64,000 nucleotides of DNA from Halalkalibacter alkaliphilus (GTDB lineage Bacteria > Bacillota > Bacilli > Bacillales > Bacillaceae_D): contig NZ_JAKRYL010000002.1 of assembly GCF_023555415.1 (NCBI RefSeq), positions 186,001 through 250,000 on the forward strand. The letters are read 5' to 3'. The position numbers were made by a program, and so were the translations under genes. Below, piece by piece: positions 44,143-52,629 of the stretch. Position 1 is the first letter of the stretch. Each line of letters starts with the position of its first letter. Below the pieces are notes generated by a model. That model searched no databases. It was not told the origin of the DNA and saw only the letters and a program-made list of their open reading frames with translations.

Positions 44143-44275
44143 CATACATTGTTGTTTTTGGGTACGTGTTCTCCTTATGTTCGTTCCTTGCGCTCCCAGC
44201 CACTCGCTTTCCCGCGGGGAGGAGTCGAATGACTTCCGCTCCATTTCACAGCATCAATCCTTACGAAAACAGATT
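44143..44275 (-). mobile_element. Deleted copy of MITE-like element
   Basis: Inverted, shortened copy of the element at 60531-60761. Shared blocks: TTGTTTTT, ACGTGT..TCCT, ATGTTCGTTCC, TGCGCTC, CAGCCACTCGCTTTCC, CGCGGGGAGG, and GACTTCCGCTCCATTTCAC. About 80 bp of the centre is missing and the left terminal repeat is lost; the right end keeps TTACGAAAACAG. Confidence 0.75.
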
Positions 44276-44318
44276 TATAAAAAAGAAGGGATGACCAACG
44301 CAATGTGGTCATCCCTTC
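44275..44318 (-). terminator. Terminator of the micro-ORF array
   Basis: Thirteen-bp perfect stem (44285-44297 with 44306-44318), eight-base loop; on the minus strand followed by TTTTTTAT. Ends the minus-strand transcription unit running through the three repeats. Confidence 0.88.
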
Positions 44319-44339
44319 AAACCAAACACCTTACTTTCT

Positions 44340-44450
44340 TTATTCTCTGCGGCCGTATCGATTATTACGTTCCATAGACACCCCTCGTTTCATTTATGTT
44401 ACAAATAACACTCTTGAAAATCCTGGAATGTGTACAATAGAATCACCTCA
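44340..44450 (-). repeat. Tandem unit 1 with two micro-ORFs
   Basis: Reading on the minus strand: GAGGTG, six bases, TTG opening a 12-codon ORF (44399-44437, MYTFQDFQECYL), then ATGTTA-type dyad GTGTTATTTGTAACAT, then GAGGGGTG and ATG of an 11-codon ORF (44340-44375, MERNNRYGRRE). Units 2 and 3 repeat this order with period 142-145 bp. Confidence 0.7.
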
Positions 44451-44475
44451 AACATTTGAGAATCGATTAGCTTTA

Positions 44476-44592
44476 CTAGTAGTACCCTATGCGGTCGTAA
44501 CGATTATTGTCTTTCACAGACACCCCTCATTTCATTTATGTTATAAATAACACTCTTGAAATTTCTGGATCCTGTTCAACGCTATCACCTCA
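44476..44592 (-). repeat. Tandem unit 2 with two micro-ORFs
   Basis: Same layout. First micro-ORF at 44541-44579 (MNRIQKFQECYL, TTG start, GAGGTG six bases upstream); second at 44476-44517 (MKDNNRYDRIGYY, GTG start behind GAGGGGTG). The dyad here is GTGTTATTTATAACAT. Confidence 0.7.
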
Positions 44593-44630
44593 TTAAAGGT
44601 TGATAAAATCGTTCACATACTATTTAGTAA

Positions 44631-44737
44631 CTCTCTGCGGCCTTAACGATTATTGTCTTTCACAGACACCTCATTTCATTTTATGTTACAAAGAACATGT
44701 TTGAAATTTTTGGACTGTGTACAACGCAACCACCTCA
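44631..44737 (-). repeat. Tandem unit 3 with two micro-ORFs
   Basis: Most upstream unit. First micro-ORF at 44686-44724 (MYTVQKFQTCSL, TTG start, GAGGTG six bases upstream); second at 44643-44663 stops early (MKDNNR, TAA where the others have TAC). Dyad ATGTTCTTTGTAACAT; TTTCAA-17-TAAAAT is a possible promoter within the unit. Confidence 0.68.
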
Positions 44738-44953
44738 TAAGAGTTGATCAATCGTTCATCGAATTGATGAAGTTGGTGAATGGTGTGTGAGAAGCAATAA
44801 CTGCTCCTCGGTTATTATGATGTCCGCTAAAGAATAAAATATTCTCCTCATTTCAAATTTTTTTTCTTACTTCAGTAAAAAGTATGATTTTGTAGGATAT
44901 GGACAACCTGAAATTGAGGATTGTCATTTAGTTGAAGGAAGGGAGAATATGCT

Positions 44954-45217
44954 ATGTCAGAACATTATAATCAAACGGGATTTAACGACATAAAACAAGT
45001 AGAGATGTCTGTACTGTCTGCAGAACATATGGTTGGTAAAGCAACACGAAGTATGGATGAGGAGCAGCTTGAGGCTGCAACAAATGCGTTAAATGATGCG
45101 AAAGCGCAGCTTCACAGAGCAATGGCTCATCAAACTGGTGTTGATCAAGCTTTTTTTGAAATGTCGCAAGAGCTGATAGCCAAAGCAGATCATCAACTGA
45201 AGGAAGCAAAAGAATAA
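44954..45217 (+). CDS. DUF2564-like small helical protein
   Basis: 87-aa acidic, all-helical protein (DIKQVEMSVLSAEHMVGKAT, MDEEQLEAATNAL, ending HQLKEAKE). It resembles the DUF2564 family of Bacillaceae, function unknown; the family call is from memory. AAGGGAG precedes ATG 44954 and a terminator follows. Confidence 0.7.
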   Translation: MSEHYNQTGFNDIKQVEMSVLSAEHMVGKATRSMDEEQLEAATNALNDAKAQLHRAMAHQTGVDQAFFEMSQELIAKADHQLKEAKE

Positions 45218-45232
45218 GTATGTGCAATCAAT

Positions 45233-45266
45233 AAAAGGACGCCCCTACTAGGAACGTCCTTTTTCT
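45233..45266 (+). terminator. Terminator
   Basis: AAAAGGACG / CGTCCTTTT stem (45233-45241 with 45255-45263) then TTC. Confidence 0.8.
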
Positions 45267-45270
45267 TCTC

Positions 45271-45579
45271 TTATATATTTTCAGGATGATCAAGTTGTTC
45301 GAATTTAGGATTTGAAAAATGTAAATAGCCTAAGTCTTCGTCATAGTCGATCGTCATTCCATCCAAATACCAAAAGTCATCTTCAGTTACAAAAAAAGTG
45401 ATCCCATTTTTTTTGATCTTATATGATGTTGGGGTTGGATCTGCTTTTATCACACCTACAGAAAACCCACCAGATCCGATACCACCTACTCTTACATAAA
45501 GTCTAAGTGAATCCCCTTGTTTTAGCGGTATTTCCTTTATATATAATGTTACGGCTGAATCAGTAATCGTTACATGCAA
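45271..45579 (-). CDS. yneR: HesB/IscA-like protein YneR
   Basis: 102-aa protein of the HesB-like domain family. Seen: LRLYVRVGGIGSGGFSVGV and a conserved acidic C-terminal half (DDFWYLDGMTIDYDEDLGYLHF). It lacks the three cysteines of true IscA/SufA scaffold proteins, as in YneR of B. subtilis, so iron-sulfur assembly cannot be assumed. An AGGGAAA lies just before ATG 45579 on the minus strand. Convergent with the DUF2564-like gene. Confidence 0.82.
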   Translation of the reverse strand: MHVTITDSAVTLYIKEIPLKQGDSLRLYVRVGGIGSGGFSVGVIKADPTPTSYKIKKNGITFFVTEDDFWYLDGMTIDYDEDLGYLHFSNPKFEQLDHPENI

Positions 45580-45721
45580 TGGTTTTCCCTCCTCGTAAAA
45601 ACAATATCATAGCAGTCGACATTTTTCTATAATTTGATTTATCGTGCAGGATAAACTTATTCGTATAGCGAAATGACTAAGGATGAAATTTAATATTTGA
45701 GTAAAGGTGGGACATCCAAAT

Positions 45722-47239
45722 ATGACAGAACAAATACAAAATCTTGAGTCAGAATTTAGGCAGTATGTAAAGAAAATGGAGGACTACGGGCAAGCGCTAG
45801 CTCTATTAGCTTGGGATTCACGTACAGGTGCTCCGAAAAAAGGAGTATCACAACGATCAGAAGTAATCGGTACATTGTCATCAGAAGTATTTGCTTTGTC
45901 CACTTCTGAAGAAATGGGTAATTATTTAAAAGCATTACGTGAGGAAAGTACATATAGTAAGTTATCGGATATCACAAAAAAGACAGTTGACGAGTGCCAT
46001 AAGACATATGAACGAAATGCGAAAATCCCGAAAGATGAATTTAGGGAATATGTCATGCTGCAGTCTCAGTCTGAGTCACTGTGGGAAGAGGCAAAAGATA
46101 AGGCTGACTTTGAATTGTTCCGTCCCAACCTAGAAAAATTAGTGGAATTTAAAAAGAAATTTGTTGGTTATTGGGGTTACGAAGGTCACCCATATAATAC
46201 ATTGTTAGATGATTATGAGCCAGGTGTGTTTGTTGATACGATTGACAAAGTGTTTGGAGAGTTGCGTGACCAACTGATTCCATTAGTAAAAGGGGTGATG
46301 GAGTCATCTCATCAGCCAAAGACAGATTTTCTTTTCAAGAAATTCCCTAAAGAAAATCAACAAGCATTAAGCTTAGATATTCTAAAAGAGATTGGCTATG
46401 ATTTTGAAGCTGGTCGTTTAGATGAGACCGTTCATCCGTTTGCAATTGGGATTAACCCTAATGATGTTCGTGTAACGACTAAATACAATGAAGATGATTT
46501 TCGTGTAGCGTTATTCGGAACGATACATGAAGGCGGTCATGCTTTATATGAGCAAAATATTTCACAAGAATTAATCGGAACGCCGCTTGCTGATGGAACA
46601 TCGATGGGAATTCATGAATCACAATCGCTATTCTGGGAGAAATTCGTTGGGAAGAATTTTGGATTCTGGGAGCGCAACTATGACTTACTAAAGAGCCATT
46701 CATCAGGTCAATTTGATGATGTATCTTTAGAGGATTTCTATTTTGCTGTGAATCAAGCGAAGCAATCGCTAATTCGTATTGAAAGTGATGAGCTAACTTA
46801 CTGTTTACATATCATATTACGTTATGAACTTGAAAAAGCTCTTATGGAAGATAAGATTACGGTTGCTGAACTTCCACAAGCTTGGAACGACAAAATGGAG
46901 GAGTATTTAGGTATCCGTCCTTCTCATGATGGCGAGGGTGTTCTTCAGGATGTACATTGGTCGTTTGGGGCATTTGGCTACTTCCCTTCATACGCACTTG
47001 GATATATTTATTCAGCCCAAATAAAAGAAGCGATGGAGAAAGATTTCCCTAACTTTGATCAATTGGTGAAAGAAGGTGAGTTTGCTCCTATTCGTGAATG
47101 GTTAACGAATAAAGTTCACCAGCATGGAAAAATGAAAAAACCAGCTGAGATTATTAAGGATATTACAGGTGGAGGCATTGATTCTAAGCCGCTTGTTCGT
47201 TACCTAGAAGAAAAATACCGCAGATTATATAAGTTTTAG
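45722..47239 (+). CDS. ypwA: M32-family (Taq) metallocarboxypeptidase
   Basis: 505-aa zinc carboxypeptidase of family M32, like B. subtilis YpwA and Thermus Taq carboxypeptidase, removing C-terminal residues from peptides in the cytoplasm. Seen: ALLAWDSRTGAPKKG near the N-terminus, the zinc HExxH as HEGGHALYEQ, the third ligand region HESQSLFWE, and GIRPSHDGEGVLQDVHWSFGAFGYFPSY (shown here only as GIRPSHDGEGVLQD and FGYFPSYALG). ATG 45722 preferred over GTG 45707, with AAAGGTGG upstream. Confidence 0.94.
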   Translation: MTEQIQNLESEFRQYVKKMEDYGQALALLAWDSRTGAPKKGVSQRSEVIGTLSSEVFALSTSEEMGNYLKALREESTYSKLSDITKKTVDECHKTYERNAKIPKDEFREYVMLQSQSESLWEEAKDKADFELFRPNLEKLVEFKKKFVGYWGYEGHPYNTLLDDYEPGVFVDTIDKVFGELRDQLIPLVKGVMESSHQPKTDFLFKKFPKENQQALSLDILKEIGYDFEAGRLDETVHPFAIGINPNDVRVTTKYNEDDFRVALFGTIHEGGHALYEQNISQELIGTPLADGTSMGIHESQSLFWEKFVGKNFGFWERNYDLLKSHSSGQFDDVSLEDFYFAVNQAKQSLIRIESDELTYCLHIILRYELEKALMEDKITVAELPQAWNDKMEEYLGIRPSHDGEGVLQDVHWSFGAFGYFPSYALGYIYSAQIKEAMEKDFPNFDQLVKEGEFAPIREWLTNKVHQHGKMKKPAEIIKDITGGGIDSKPLVRYLEEKYRRLYKF

Positions 47240-47310
47240 GTGGAAATGGTTGGATCTTAGCTTTTTTGGCAATACTATTGACACAATCTTTAGTTGGAGT
47301 GAAATAACGA

Positions 47311-47610
47311 ATGCGTATAGTTGAAATGCATCCAAGAGAAGAGAGTTCAGTAATAGCTTTAGAGACGGATCCACAAACGTATTTTCATGGTGAGGCAAAA
47401 ATTCTTGGTTTAACATTAGGAGAAAAGAAATATAGCTTCGTTTGTCACCAAGATGGTGTACAAGTAAAGAACAATGAAGTGAAAGCTCTTTATGGTCCAG
47501 CCATCGTTTGCGGTGAAGCGTTACAAGGATTATCAGAGCAAGAAGCAAGCCTCGTACAGCGATATATGAATGAATATCAGTTTGATTTATCCAATATATC
47601 CTTGCATTGA
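47311..47610 (+). CDS. Hypothetical protein
   Basis: 99-aa soluble protein, not recognised. N-terminal half looks beta-rich (RIVEMHPREESSVIALE, YSFVCHQDGVQV), the C-terminal half helical (LSEQEASLVQRYMNEYQ). GGAGTG precedes ATG 47311. Followed by a strong terminator. Confidence 0.68.
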   Translation: MRIVEMHPREESSVIALETDPQTYFHGEAKILGLTLGEKKYSFVCHQDGVQVKNNEVKALYGPAIVCGEALQGLSEQEASLVQRYMNEYQFDLSNISLH

Positions 47611-47643
47611 ACTAGACTAGGTTATGCAAAAGGGATTGAACAT

Positions 47644-47697
47644 GGAGGTGACGAAAAAGGGGATTGAACCTTTTGGGTCACCTCCTTCTTTTTTTGG
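47644..47697 (+). terminator. Terminator
   Basis: GGAGGTGAC / GTCACCTCC outer stem with an inner AAAAGG / CCTTTT extension, then TTCTTTTTTT. Confidence 0.9.
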
Positions 47698-47756
47698 CTG
47701 AAACGAATTGAAGAAATAGATCGTTTTATTATAAAAAGTAGGAAGGTGAAAAGGTG

Positions 47757-48092
47757 ATGTTACCGTTAACGAAAAAGGCTTGGATCTCTTTTTTTAGTCC
47801 GTATTTCCCCCGAAAAAAGAATCAGGTCAGTTTAGAATCTTTAGTGAAAGAAAAAGCAAATTTATCAAGCGAAGTATGTAATGTAGAAGACCATTGGTTG
47901 TTACTTTGTAATAACATTTACGTTGATATAAGAGAGGCGTCGCTATTTGATGAAAATTTACGTGCCCTTGAGATTGATCAGATTAAAGAGGGGGATATAG
48001 TCGATGTATGGATAGAAGAGAATGAAGTGATTCGCACGTATCCAGCATTAGCTACCGCTCGTATGGTTAGGACCAAAAGTGACCTGCACTAA
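47757..48092 (+). CDS. Hypothetical protein, faintly DUF3221-like
   Basis: 111-aa soluble protein. C-terminal part (IKEGDIVDVWIEENEVIRTY, then PALATARMV) resembles the end of DUF3221 domains, which adopt an OB-like fold; the resemblance is weak. AGGTG eight bases before ATG 47757. The next short ORF starts 21 bp after the stop. Confidence 0.6.
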   Translation: MLPLTKKAWISFFSPYFPRKKNQVSLESLVKEKANLSSEVCNVEDHWLLLCNNIYVDIREASLFDENLRALEIDQIKEGDIVDVWIEENEVIRTYPALATARMVRTKSDLH

Positions 48093-48113
48093 AATTGAAA
48101 GGAAAAACACGAA

Positions 48114-48239
48114 ATGAAACGATTATGTTCTGTACTACTAATAATTTCTTTTTTAGCTTTTATGACGGTATTTACCTATATTGGAAGAGGGGAAGTCGTT
48201 CCTCTTTATACTGAAGAGATTGAATCTTCTCCACACTAA
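48114..48239 (+). CDS. Small exported or membrane peptide
   Basis: 41-aa ORF: MKRLCSVLLIISFLAFMTVF hydrophobic segment, then GRGEVVPLYTEEIESSPH. Looks like a signal-anchor or short secreted peptide. AAAGGA precedes ATG 48114 by ten bases. Probably in an operon with the preceding gene. Unrecognised. Confidence 0.5.
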   Translation: MKRLCSVLLIISFLAFMTVFTYIGRGEVVPLYTEEIESSPH

Positions 48240-48256
48240 ACAAAGAACATTCAAAC

Positions 48257-48967
48257 TTACTTTAAACGCTTTTGTTTAATTAAAAAGGGAAGATAGAGGA
48301 GAAGAAACATCACCAAAGCAATAACTTCAAGGGAAAGAATATACCAAGGGTATGGTCCTAAGAAGTCAAGAATGCTCGGGTTTTGCGGTTTCCGAGCAAG
48401 AAACATATAATTGGCCCCCGTTGCGATATTAATAAAGAGTGCGATAAGGGCAAATAGGTTTAATACAATAAATGATTTAAAGACGGATCTAAGTGTAATG
48501 CTTGCTCCTTCTACCCACACCATATATAGGATGGCTAAGATAATAGCAAAATGGGCTATGAAAAAGTGTAGAAAGCGAAAGTGAGGAAATGTGTAAAATA
48601 ATTCAGGTGTGATGAGTGCTTGCAAAGCCCCTGCCAAACCAAAAAAATAAACAATTTCAAATACAAAGCGCCTCTTCGTGATGAGCATAAATACACACAA
48701 ATAGAGGCTTATTGTACATAGTTGTAAAGGTAAGTTAATCCGAATATCCCAAAGCCCTACAGAAATACTCCATTTTATGATACTTATTTCAGATAAGATT
48801 AAAGTGACAATAAGAATCCAGCGACCATATTTCCTTAAAAAAGAGGAATGCCGGAATAAAAAAAGCAAAAAAACGAGCACAGCGAAAAGAACTAACGTTG
48901 TTATATGGACAGGAGAAAGAAAGAGTGCATCGTTCACATAAGATCCTCGTTCAAATATAGCTGTCAC
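48257..48967 (-). CDS. TIGR02206/YwaF-family membrane protein
   Basis: 236-aa integral membrane protein with about seven spans. Stretches typical of YwaF: LPLQLCTISLYLCVFMLI, FFGLAGALQALITPE, GANYMFLARKP and GPYPWYILSLE. Function unknown. GTG 48967 lies behind AGGAGGAG. kapD lies upstream on the same strand, 37 bp away. Confidence 0.85.
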   Translation of the reverse strand: MTAIFERGSYVNDALFLSPVHITTLVLFAVLVFLLFLFRHSSFLRKYGRWILIVTLILSEISIIKWSISVGLWDIRINLPLQLCTISLYLCVFMLITKRRFVFEIVYFFGLAGALQALITPELFYTFPHFRFLHFFIAHFAIILAILYMVWVEGASITLRSVFKSFIVLNLFALIALFINIATGANYMFLARKPQNPSILDFLGPYPWYILSLEVIALVMFLLLYLPFLIKQKRLK

Positions 48968-49004
48968 ACCACTCCTCCTTTACTAAACAAAGAATGTAGA
49001 CGTA

Positions 49005-49676
49005 TTAAGTCGGTTTATTAGACGAATGTAAGGCGGTCGTGCGTTCCTTCTTATTTTGTCTTTGGTCTGTATGGCGAAACCTAGATCGCTTATATTTTTT
49101 ATATTGGTTAAGGATTTCTTTTTCGGACAATGTATTTTCTTGTAACTCAATTCTATCAATAAACTTAATAAAAAGTTCGGCTGTATTTATCGCATCATCA
49201 ATCCCTCGGTGTGCTTTCCCTTTTGGTTCGATTCCTGCAATTTTCAAAGCATTTTTTAATCCTAATTGATTGTTTGGGTTTTGAGTTATTAATTTTCCGA
49301 TCGGCTTTTGGATGTCATTGTAATTTCGTAGCCATTCTAGGTTTATCTTGTTTTGAGCAGCTTGATTAATAAAATGCGCTTTGTCGTCTTTTCCCCATGA
49401 ACATAAATAATAGTCATCACCAAGCCAGTTAGCAAATTGTCGAATAGCTTCCTCGAATGATACGGCTTTATCTACATCCTCTTCTTTCATTTTAATGAAC
49501 TTTCTTGTGCTTTTAGAGATGTGACCTCGTTTTGGTAAAATATAGAGCTGGAACTGGTCAATGATTTCTTTTTTCCCAATGTGAACTTTACATGCCCCAA
49601 TTTCAACGATTTCACTAGGCTGACCTTTTCTAAATCGTTTGATGAGTTCCAGATCAAATATGACGGCTACCAACAA
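49005..49676 (-). CDS. kapD: 3'-5' exonuclease-fold sporulation inhibitor KapD
   Basis: 223-aa DEDDh exonuclease-family protein similar to B. subtilis KapD, described as an inhibitor of the KinA route to sporulation. Seen: FDLELIKR (Asp and Glu of motif I), IVEIGACKV, CSWGKDDKAHF (Exo II Asp), and HRGIDDAINTAELF (Exo III His and Asp). A basic tail (YKKYKRSRFRH) extends past the ~205-aa B. subtilis length. Start TTG 49676 has AGGATG seven bases upstream. Confidence 0.85.
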   Translation of the reverse strand: MLVAVIFDLELIKRFRKGQPSEIVEIGACKVHIGKKEIIDQFQLYILPKRGHISKSTRKFIKMKEEDVDKAVSFEEAIRQFANWLGDDYYLCSWGKDDKAHFINQAAQNKINLEWLRNYNDIQKPIGKLITQNPNNQLGLKNALKIAGIEPKGKAHRGIDDAINTAELFIKFIDRIELQENTLSEKEILNQYKKYKRSRFRHTDQRQNKKERTTALHSSNKPT

Positions 49677-49915
49677 ACATCATCCTTTCTTTATTCCTAC
49701 TTATACTCTGCGCTTCAAAGACTATTTAAATGCAAATCATAGGCAAAGCATTTTCCTTTTATTATTATTGTAGATTGAAATTGATCTTCAGTCTTGTCCA
49801 AGCCATTAATTTGTCAAAAAAAGTGGAAGGAAACGCCAGTGCTGTTACAGAAGTAATTCTTATAGCAGTAGGATTATTTAAAATAAATGAGATAAGACAA
49901 GAGAGGATGAATGAT

Positions 49916-50905
49916 GTGAAAAATCAGTTTCAAGCATTCGTTTTAGATATAGTAGACGGAAAAACAAAGATGGAAGTAAAGCAGTTATCACCATCTGATT
50001 TACATACAGGAGATGTGACGATTAAAGTTCAGTACTCAAGTGTAAATTTTAAAGACGGATTGGCCACGATTCCAAATCAAATTATTCAATCATATCCTCT
50101 TATTCCAGGAATAGATTTGGCAGGGACAGTGCTTGAATCCAAAGATGAACGGTTTTCTGAAGGGGACGAGGTCATTGTAACAAGTTATGAATTAGGGGTT
50201 TCTCATCATGGTGGCTTTAGTGAACTAGCACGTGTTCCGGCAAAATGGGTCGTTCCGCTCCCTGAAGGATTAACTCTTAAAGAAGCAATGACTATAGGGA
50301 CGGCAGGATTTACGGCGGCTTTATCGATTCAACGTTTAGAGGAAAATGGCTTAACTCCTGATCAAGGCCCAGTACTTGTAACAGGAGCAACTGGCGGTGT
50401 AGGGAGTCTTGCTGTAGATATGTTAGCTAAGTTAGGGTATGAAGTTACTGCAAGTACAGGAAAAGAAGAGGAACACGACTATTTACGTCAATTAGGAGCT
50501 TCAACGGTACTTCATCGTAACGATTTAGTCGCAGAAGATAAAAAAGTGTTACGAAAGCAGCTCTTTTCGGCTGCGGTTGATCCAGTCGGAGGAAAAACGC
50601 TGGAATTTGTGCTTGCGTCACTGAAGTACGGCGGTTCTGTTGCTAATAGTGGATTAACGGGTGGAACGAAGGTCGAGGCGACAGTGTTTCCATTCATATT
50701 AAGAGGAGTAAATTGGTTAGGAATTGATTCCGTGTATTGTCCAATGAACACACGAGTAAAGGTATGGGATCGCTTAGCAACTGATTTAAAGCCGGTACAT
50801 TTAAATCATGAAGTTGTTACAGAAGTTTCACTAGACCAATTACCAGAAGTGTTGGACAAAATTGTTGCTGGCAGCGTTCGTGGAAGGACAATTGTGAAGT
50901 TATAG
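49916..50905 (+). CDS. YhdH/YhfP (AcuI)-family NADPH reductase
   Basis: 329-aa medium-chain dehydrogenase/reductase of the acrylyl-CoA reductase / quinone oxidoreductase group. Seen: SSVNFKDGLA, PGIDLAGTV, cofactor motif VTGATGGVGSLAVDML, and GINWLG-type region (LRGVNWLGIDSV). No zinc ligands, as expected for this subgroup. GTG 49916 is eight bases after AGAGGATG; the frame extends upstream to 49730 but without an RBS and with non-family sequence. Confidence 0.9.
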   Translation: MKNQFQAFVLDIVDGKTKMEVKQLSPSDLHTGDVTIKVQYSSVNFKDGLATIPNQIIQSYPLIPGIDLAGTVLESKDERFSEGDEVIVTSYELGVSHHGGFSELARVPAKWVVPLPEGLTLKEAMTIGTAGFTAALSIQRLEENGLTPDQGPVLVTGATGGVGSLAVDMLAKLGYEVTASTGKEEEHDYLRQLGASTVLHRNDLVAEDKKVLRKQLFSAAVDPVGGKTLEFVLASLKYGGSVANSGLTGGTKVEATVFPFILRGVNWLGIDSVYCPMNTRVKVWDRLATDLKPVHLNHEVVTEVSLDQLPEVLDKIVAGSVRGRTIVKL

Positions 50906-51006
50906 TTGACTTGTGAAAAAAACTGGAATTTCACACATATTTCATTCCATTCAAGGTTAATTTACTTTTGTACCAATAACATCAAACCTTTAGGAGGAAT
51001 GAAACT

Positions 51007-51357
51007 ATGATTCAACAACCGAATCAAATGAGTTCAATGACATCCATGAACATGACATCAATGACAGGGCAATTACAGCAGATGCTGCACCAAATGCAGC
51101 AAATGGAACAACAACACGCTTCTCAATTAAAACAAATTACTAGCCAACTTCAACAGATTGCTCAGCATGAAGGGATGGCAAGTCAACAAATTCAACAACT
51201 TTCTCACATGTGTAACCAGTTAATACAAGAAAATCAGCGCTTATCTCAATCGCAATCTATGCATTCCATGCAATCTACTTCTATGCAACCAATGACACAT
51301 AGTACGAATCATATGAATATGAATCATATGAATCAAACACCTAACCAATTTCAGTAA
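51007..51357 (+). CDS. Gln/Met/Ser-rich coiled-coil protein
   Basis: 116-aa low-complexity protein. A central coiled coil (about residues 18-80, LQQMLHQMQQMEQQH and IQQLSHMCNQLIQENQRL) is flanked by Met/Ser/Asn/His-rich ends with MNHMN repeats. Unrecognised; composition recalls spore coat or spore-associated proteins. TAGGAGGAATG precedes ATG 51007. Confidence 0.72.
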   Translation: MIQQPNQMSSMTSMNMTSMTGQLQQMLHQMQQMEQQHASQLKQITSQLQQIAQHEGMASQQIQQLSHMCNQLIQENQRLSQSQSMHSMQSTSMQPMTHSTNHMNMNHMNQTPNQFQ

Positions 51358-51400
51358 CTCTAGGTGTTACATACCTTTATGTCATTTGATATGGTAAGGA

Positions 51401-51442
51401 GGTTAATCCCAAAAGGTCAAAAGCCTCTTGGGATTAACCCGG
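51401..51442. terminator. Bidirectional terminator
   Basis: GGTTAATCCCA / TGGGATTAACC stem (51401-51411 with 51429-51439) between convergent genes; inner GGTC.. weak pairing. Confidence 0.8.
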
Positions 51443-51841
51443 TTAGTAAACCATTTCAATATCATGATAATATTTGAATTCCAATAGGTTATTGGCAGGA
51501 TCGATTAAAAAGAACATGATATGTTCCTCTTGCTTTCCTTCAAAGCGAGTAGTTGGCTCCAAATAGAACGGGAGAGCGTTCGCTTTTGCTCGTTCAAGAA
51601 GTTGATCAAATTCTTTCTTATTAATAAGGGTGAGTCCAAAATGTCGTGGGTACATTTTTGGTGATAAGTCAATGTCATTTGGATTTAAATGACATACCAC
51701 TTGATCTCCGAAAAAATTAAACGTAACCCGGTCGTCATACCTTCTTGCCAATTTACAGCCTAATTTCTCATAAAAATCTACTGTTTCATCTAAGTCCTTA
51801 CACGGGATCGCGAGGTGAAACAATTTGTTTGTCTCTCTCAT
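51443..51841 (-). CDS. VOC-family (glyoxalase-like) protein
   Basis: 132-aa vicinal-oxygen-chelate protein. Seen: FHLAIPCKDLDETVDFYEKLG at the N-terminus (given as FHLAIPCKDLDETVDFYEK), CHLNPND, HFGLTLI and FLIDPANNLLEFK, with His and Glu ligands in place for a metal-dependent lyase or dioxygenase. Substrate unknown. Its start codon abuts the stop of comA (shared base at 51841), so it is the last gene of the comB-comA-VOC operon. Confidence 0.82.
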   Translation of the reverse strand: MRETNKLFHLAIPCKDLDETVDFYEKLGCKLARRYDDRVTFNFFGDQVVCHLNPNDIDLSPKMYPRHFGLTLINKKEFDQLLERAKANALPFYLEPTTRFEGKQEEHIMFFLIDPANNLLEFKYYHDIEMVY

Positions 51842-52629
51842 TATTCTAACTCCTTCTTATCAAATAAATTAAACGTATCAGAGCGTAAACCTAATCGAAG
51901 AGTTTCCAATGAAATGATGTCAGTAAAAGGGATATTTGCTAAGTTCACATTTGAACCGAGTAGTTGTATGAAGAATGTTTGCATCTTTTTCGTTGGAGCT
52001 TCAAAAATGATATCCTCTTTATTAATGGAAGAGGCAAGTATCTCCTCAATAACGTGATAGCGCATGTCTCCATTGCCTTGACAAATACCACTTGTACCAC
52101 TTTCCCTGGCTTCTGTTATAACTTTTATTGATCCTGCATCCAAATCCTCGTGTAGTTGTTCAACCCATTCAGATGTGCAGTAGTTATCGGATTTTTCTGA
52201 ATTTTTACTGCCTACCTCACTAAAAACGTGAAAGTCTGCTGAGAATTCAGATATATACTTTGCTTTTTCTTTATTTGAAAGGTCGATCGTTCCGTTAGAG
52301 ATCTCAATGTATTTACAGTTGTACATTTTACAATAATCATAATATTGATCAATTTTATTTTGACTTAGAAACTTCTCAAAAAGAGTGCCGCCAAAAAAAT
52401 AATAAATGTTATGGTCCATTAAACAATTTATTTTCTCTTGAAGTTGTTTCGTTATGAGAGACGTCCCCCAGCCAAATTTAACAAAGTCGATCAATTCAGG
52501 TGAGCTAGTGATAGCGTCTTGAAATGCATGTAACGATAACCCGTTATCAATTAACACAGTGAGTCCTTTTGTTCTCGGCTTTAATTGTCTTTCTGGAAGA
52601 ATTAATCCAGAAGTTGATGTGACATTCAT
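51841..52629 (-). CDS. comA: Phosphosulfolactate synthase (ComA/YitD)
   Basis: 262-aa TIM-barrel enzyme adding sulfite to phosphoenolpyruvate to give (2R)-phospho-3-sulfolactate. Seen: GLTVLIDNGLSL, DFVKFGWGTSL, FFGGTLFE, EISNGTIDL, VFSEVGSK, ITEARESGTSGIC and IFEAPTKKMQ, in the family order. In B. subtilis the homologue YitD works in making spore 3-sulfolactate; in methanogens the step leads to coenzyme M. Overlaps comB by four bases (ATGA), so coupled. This is unrelated to the competence gene named comA. Confidence 0.9.
   Translation of the reverse strand: MNVTSTSGLILPERQLKPRTKGLTVLIDNGLSLHAFQDAITSSPELIDFVKFGWGTSLITKQLQEKINCLMDHNIYYFFGGTLFEKFLSQNKIDQYYDYCKMYNCKYIEISNGTIDLSNKEKAKYISEFSADFHVFSEVGSKNSEKSDNYCTSEWVEQLHEDLDAGSIKVITEARESGTSGICQGNGDMRYHVIEEILASSINKEDIIFEAPTKKMQTFFIQLLGSNVNLANIPFTDIISLETLRLGLRSDTFNLFDKKELE

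Noticed and set aside
44340-44737. CRISPR array or tRNA cluster in the tandem repeats
   Set aside because: Only three diverged ~106-bp units with 36-39 bp between them; no cas genes, no cloverleaf.
49730-49915. N-terminal extension of the AcuI-like reductase
   Set aside because: No RBS at 49730, and the extra 62 residues do not look like the family; GTG 49916 has a proper RBS and matches the family start.
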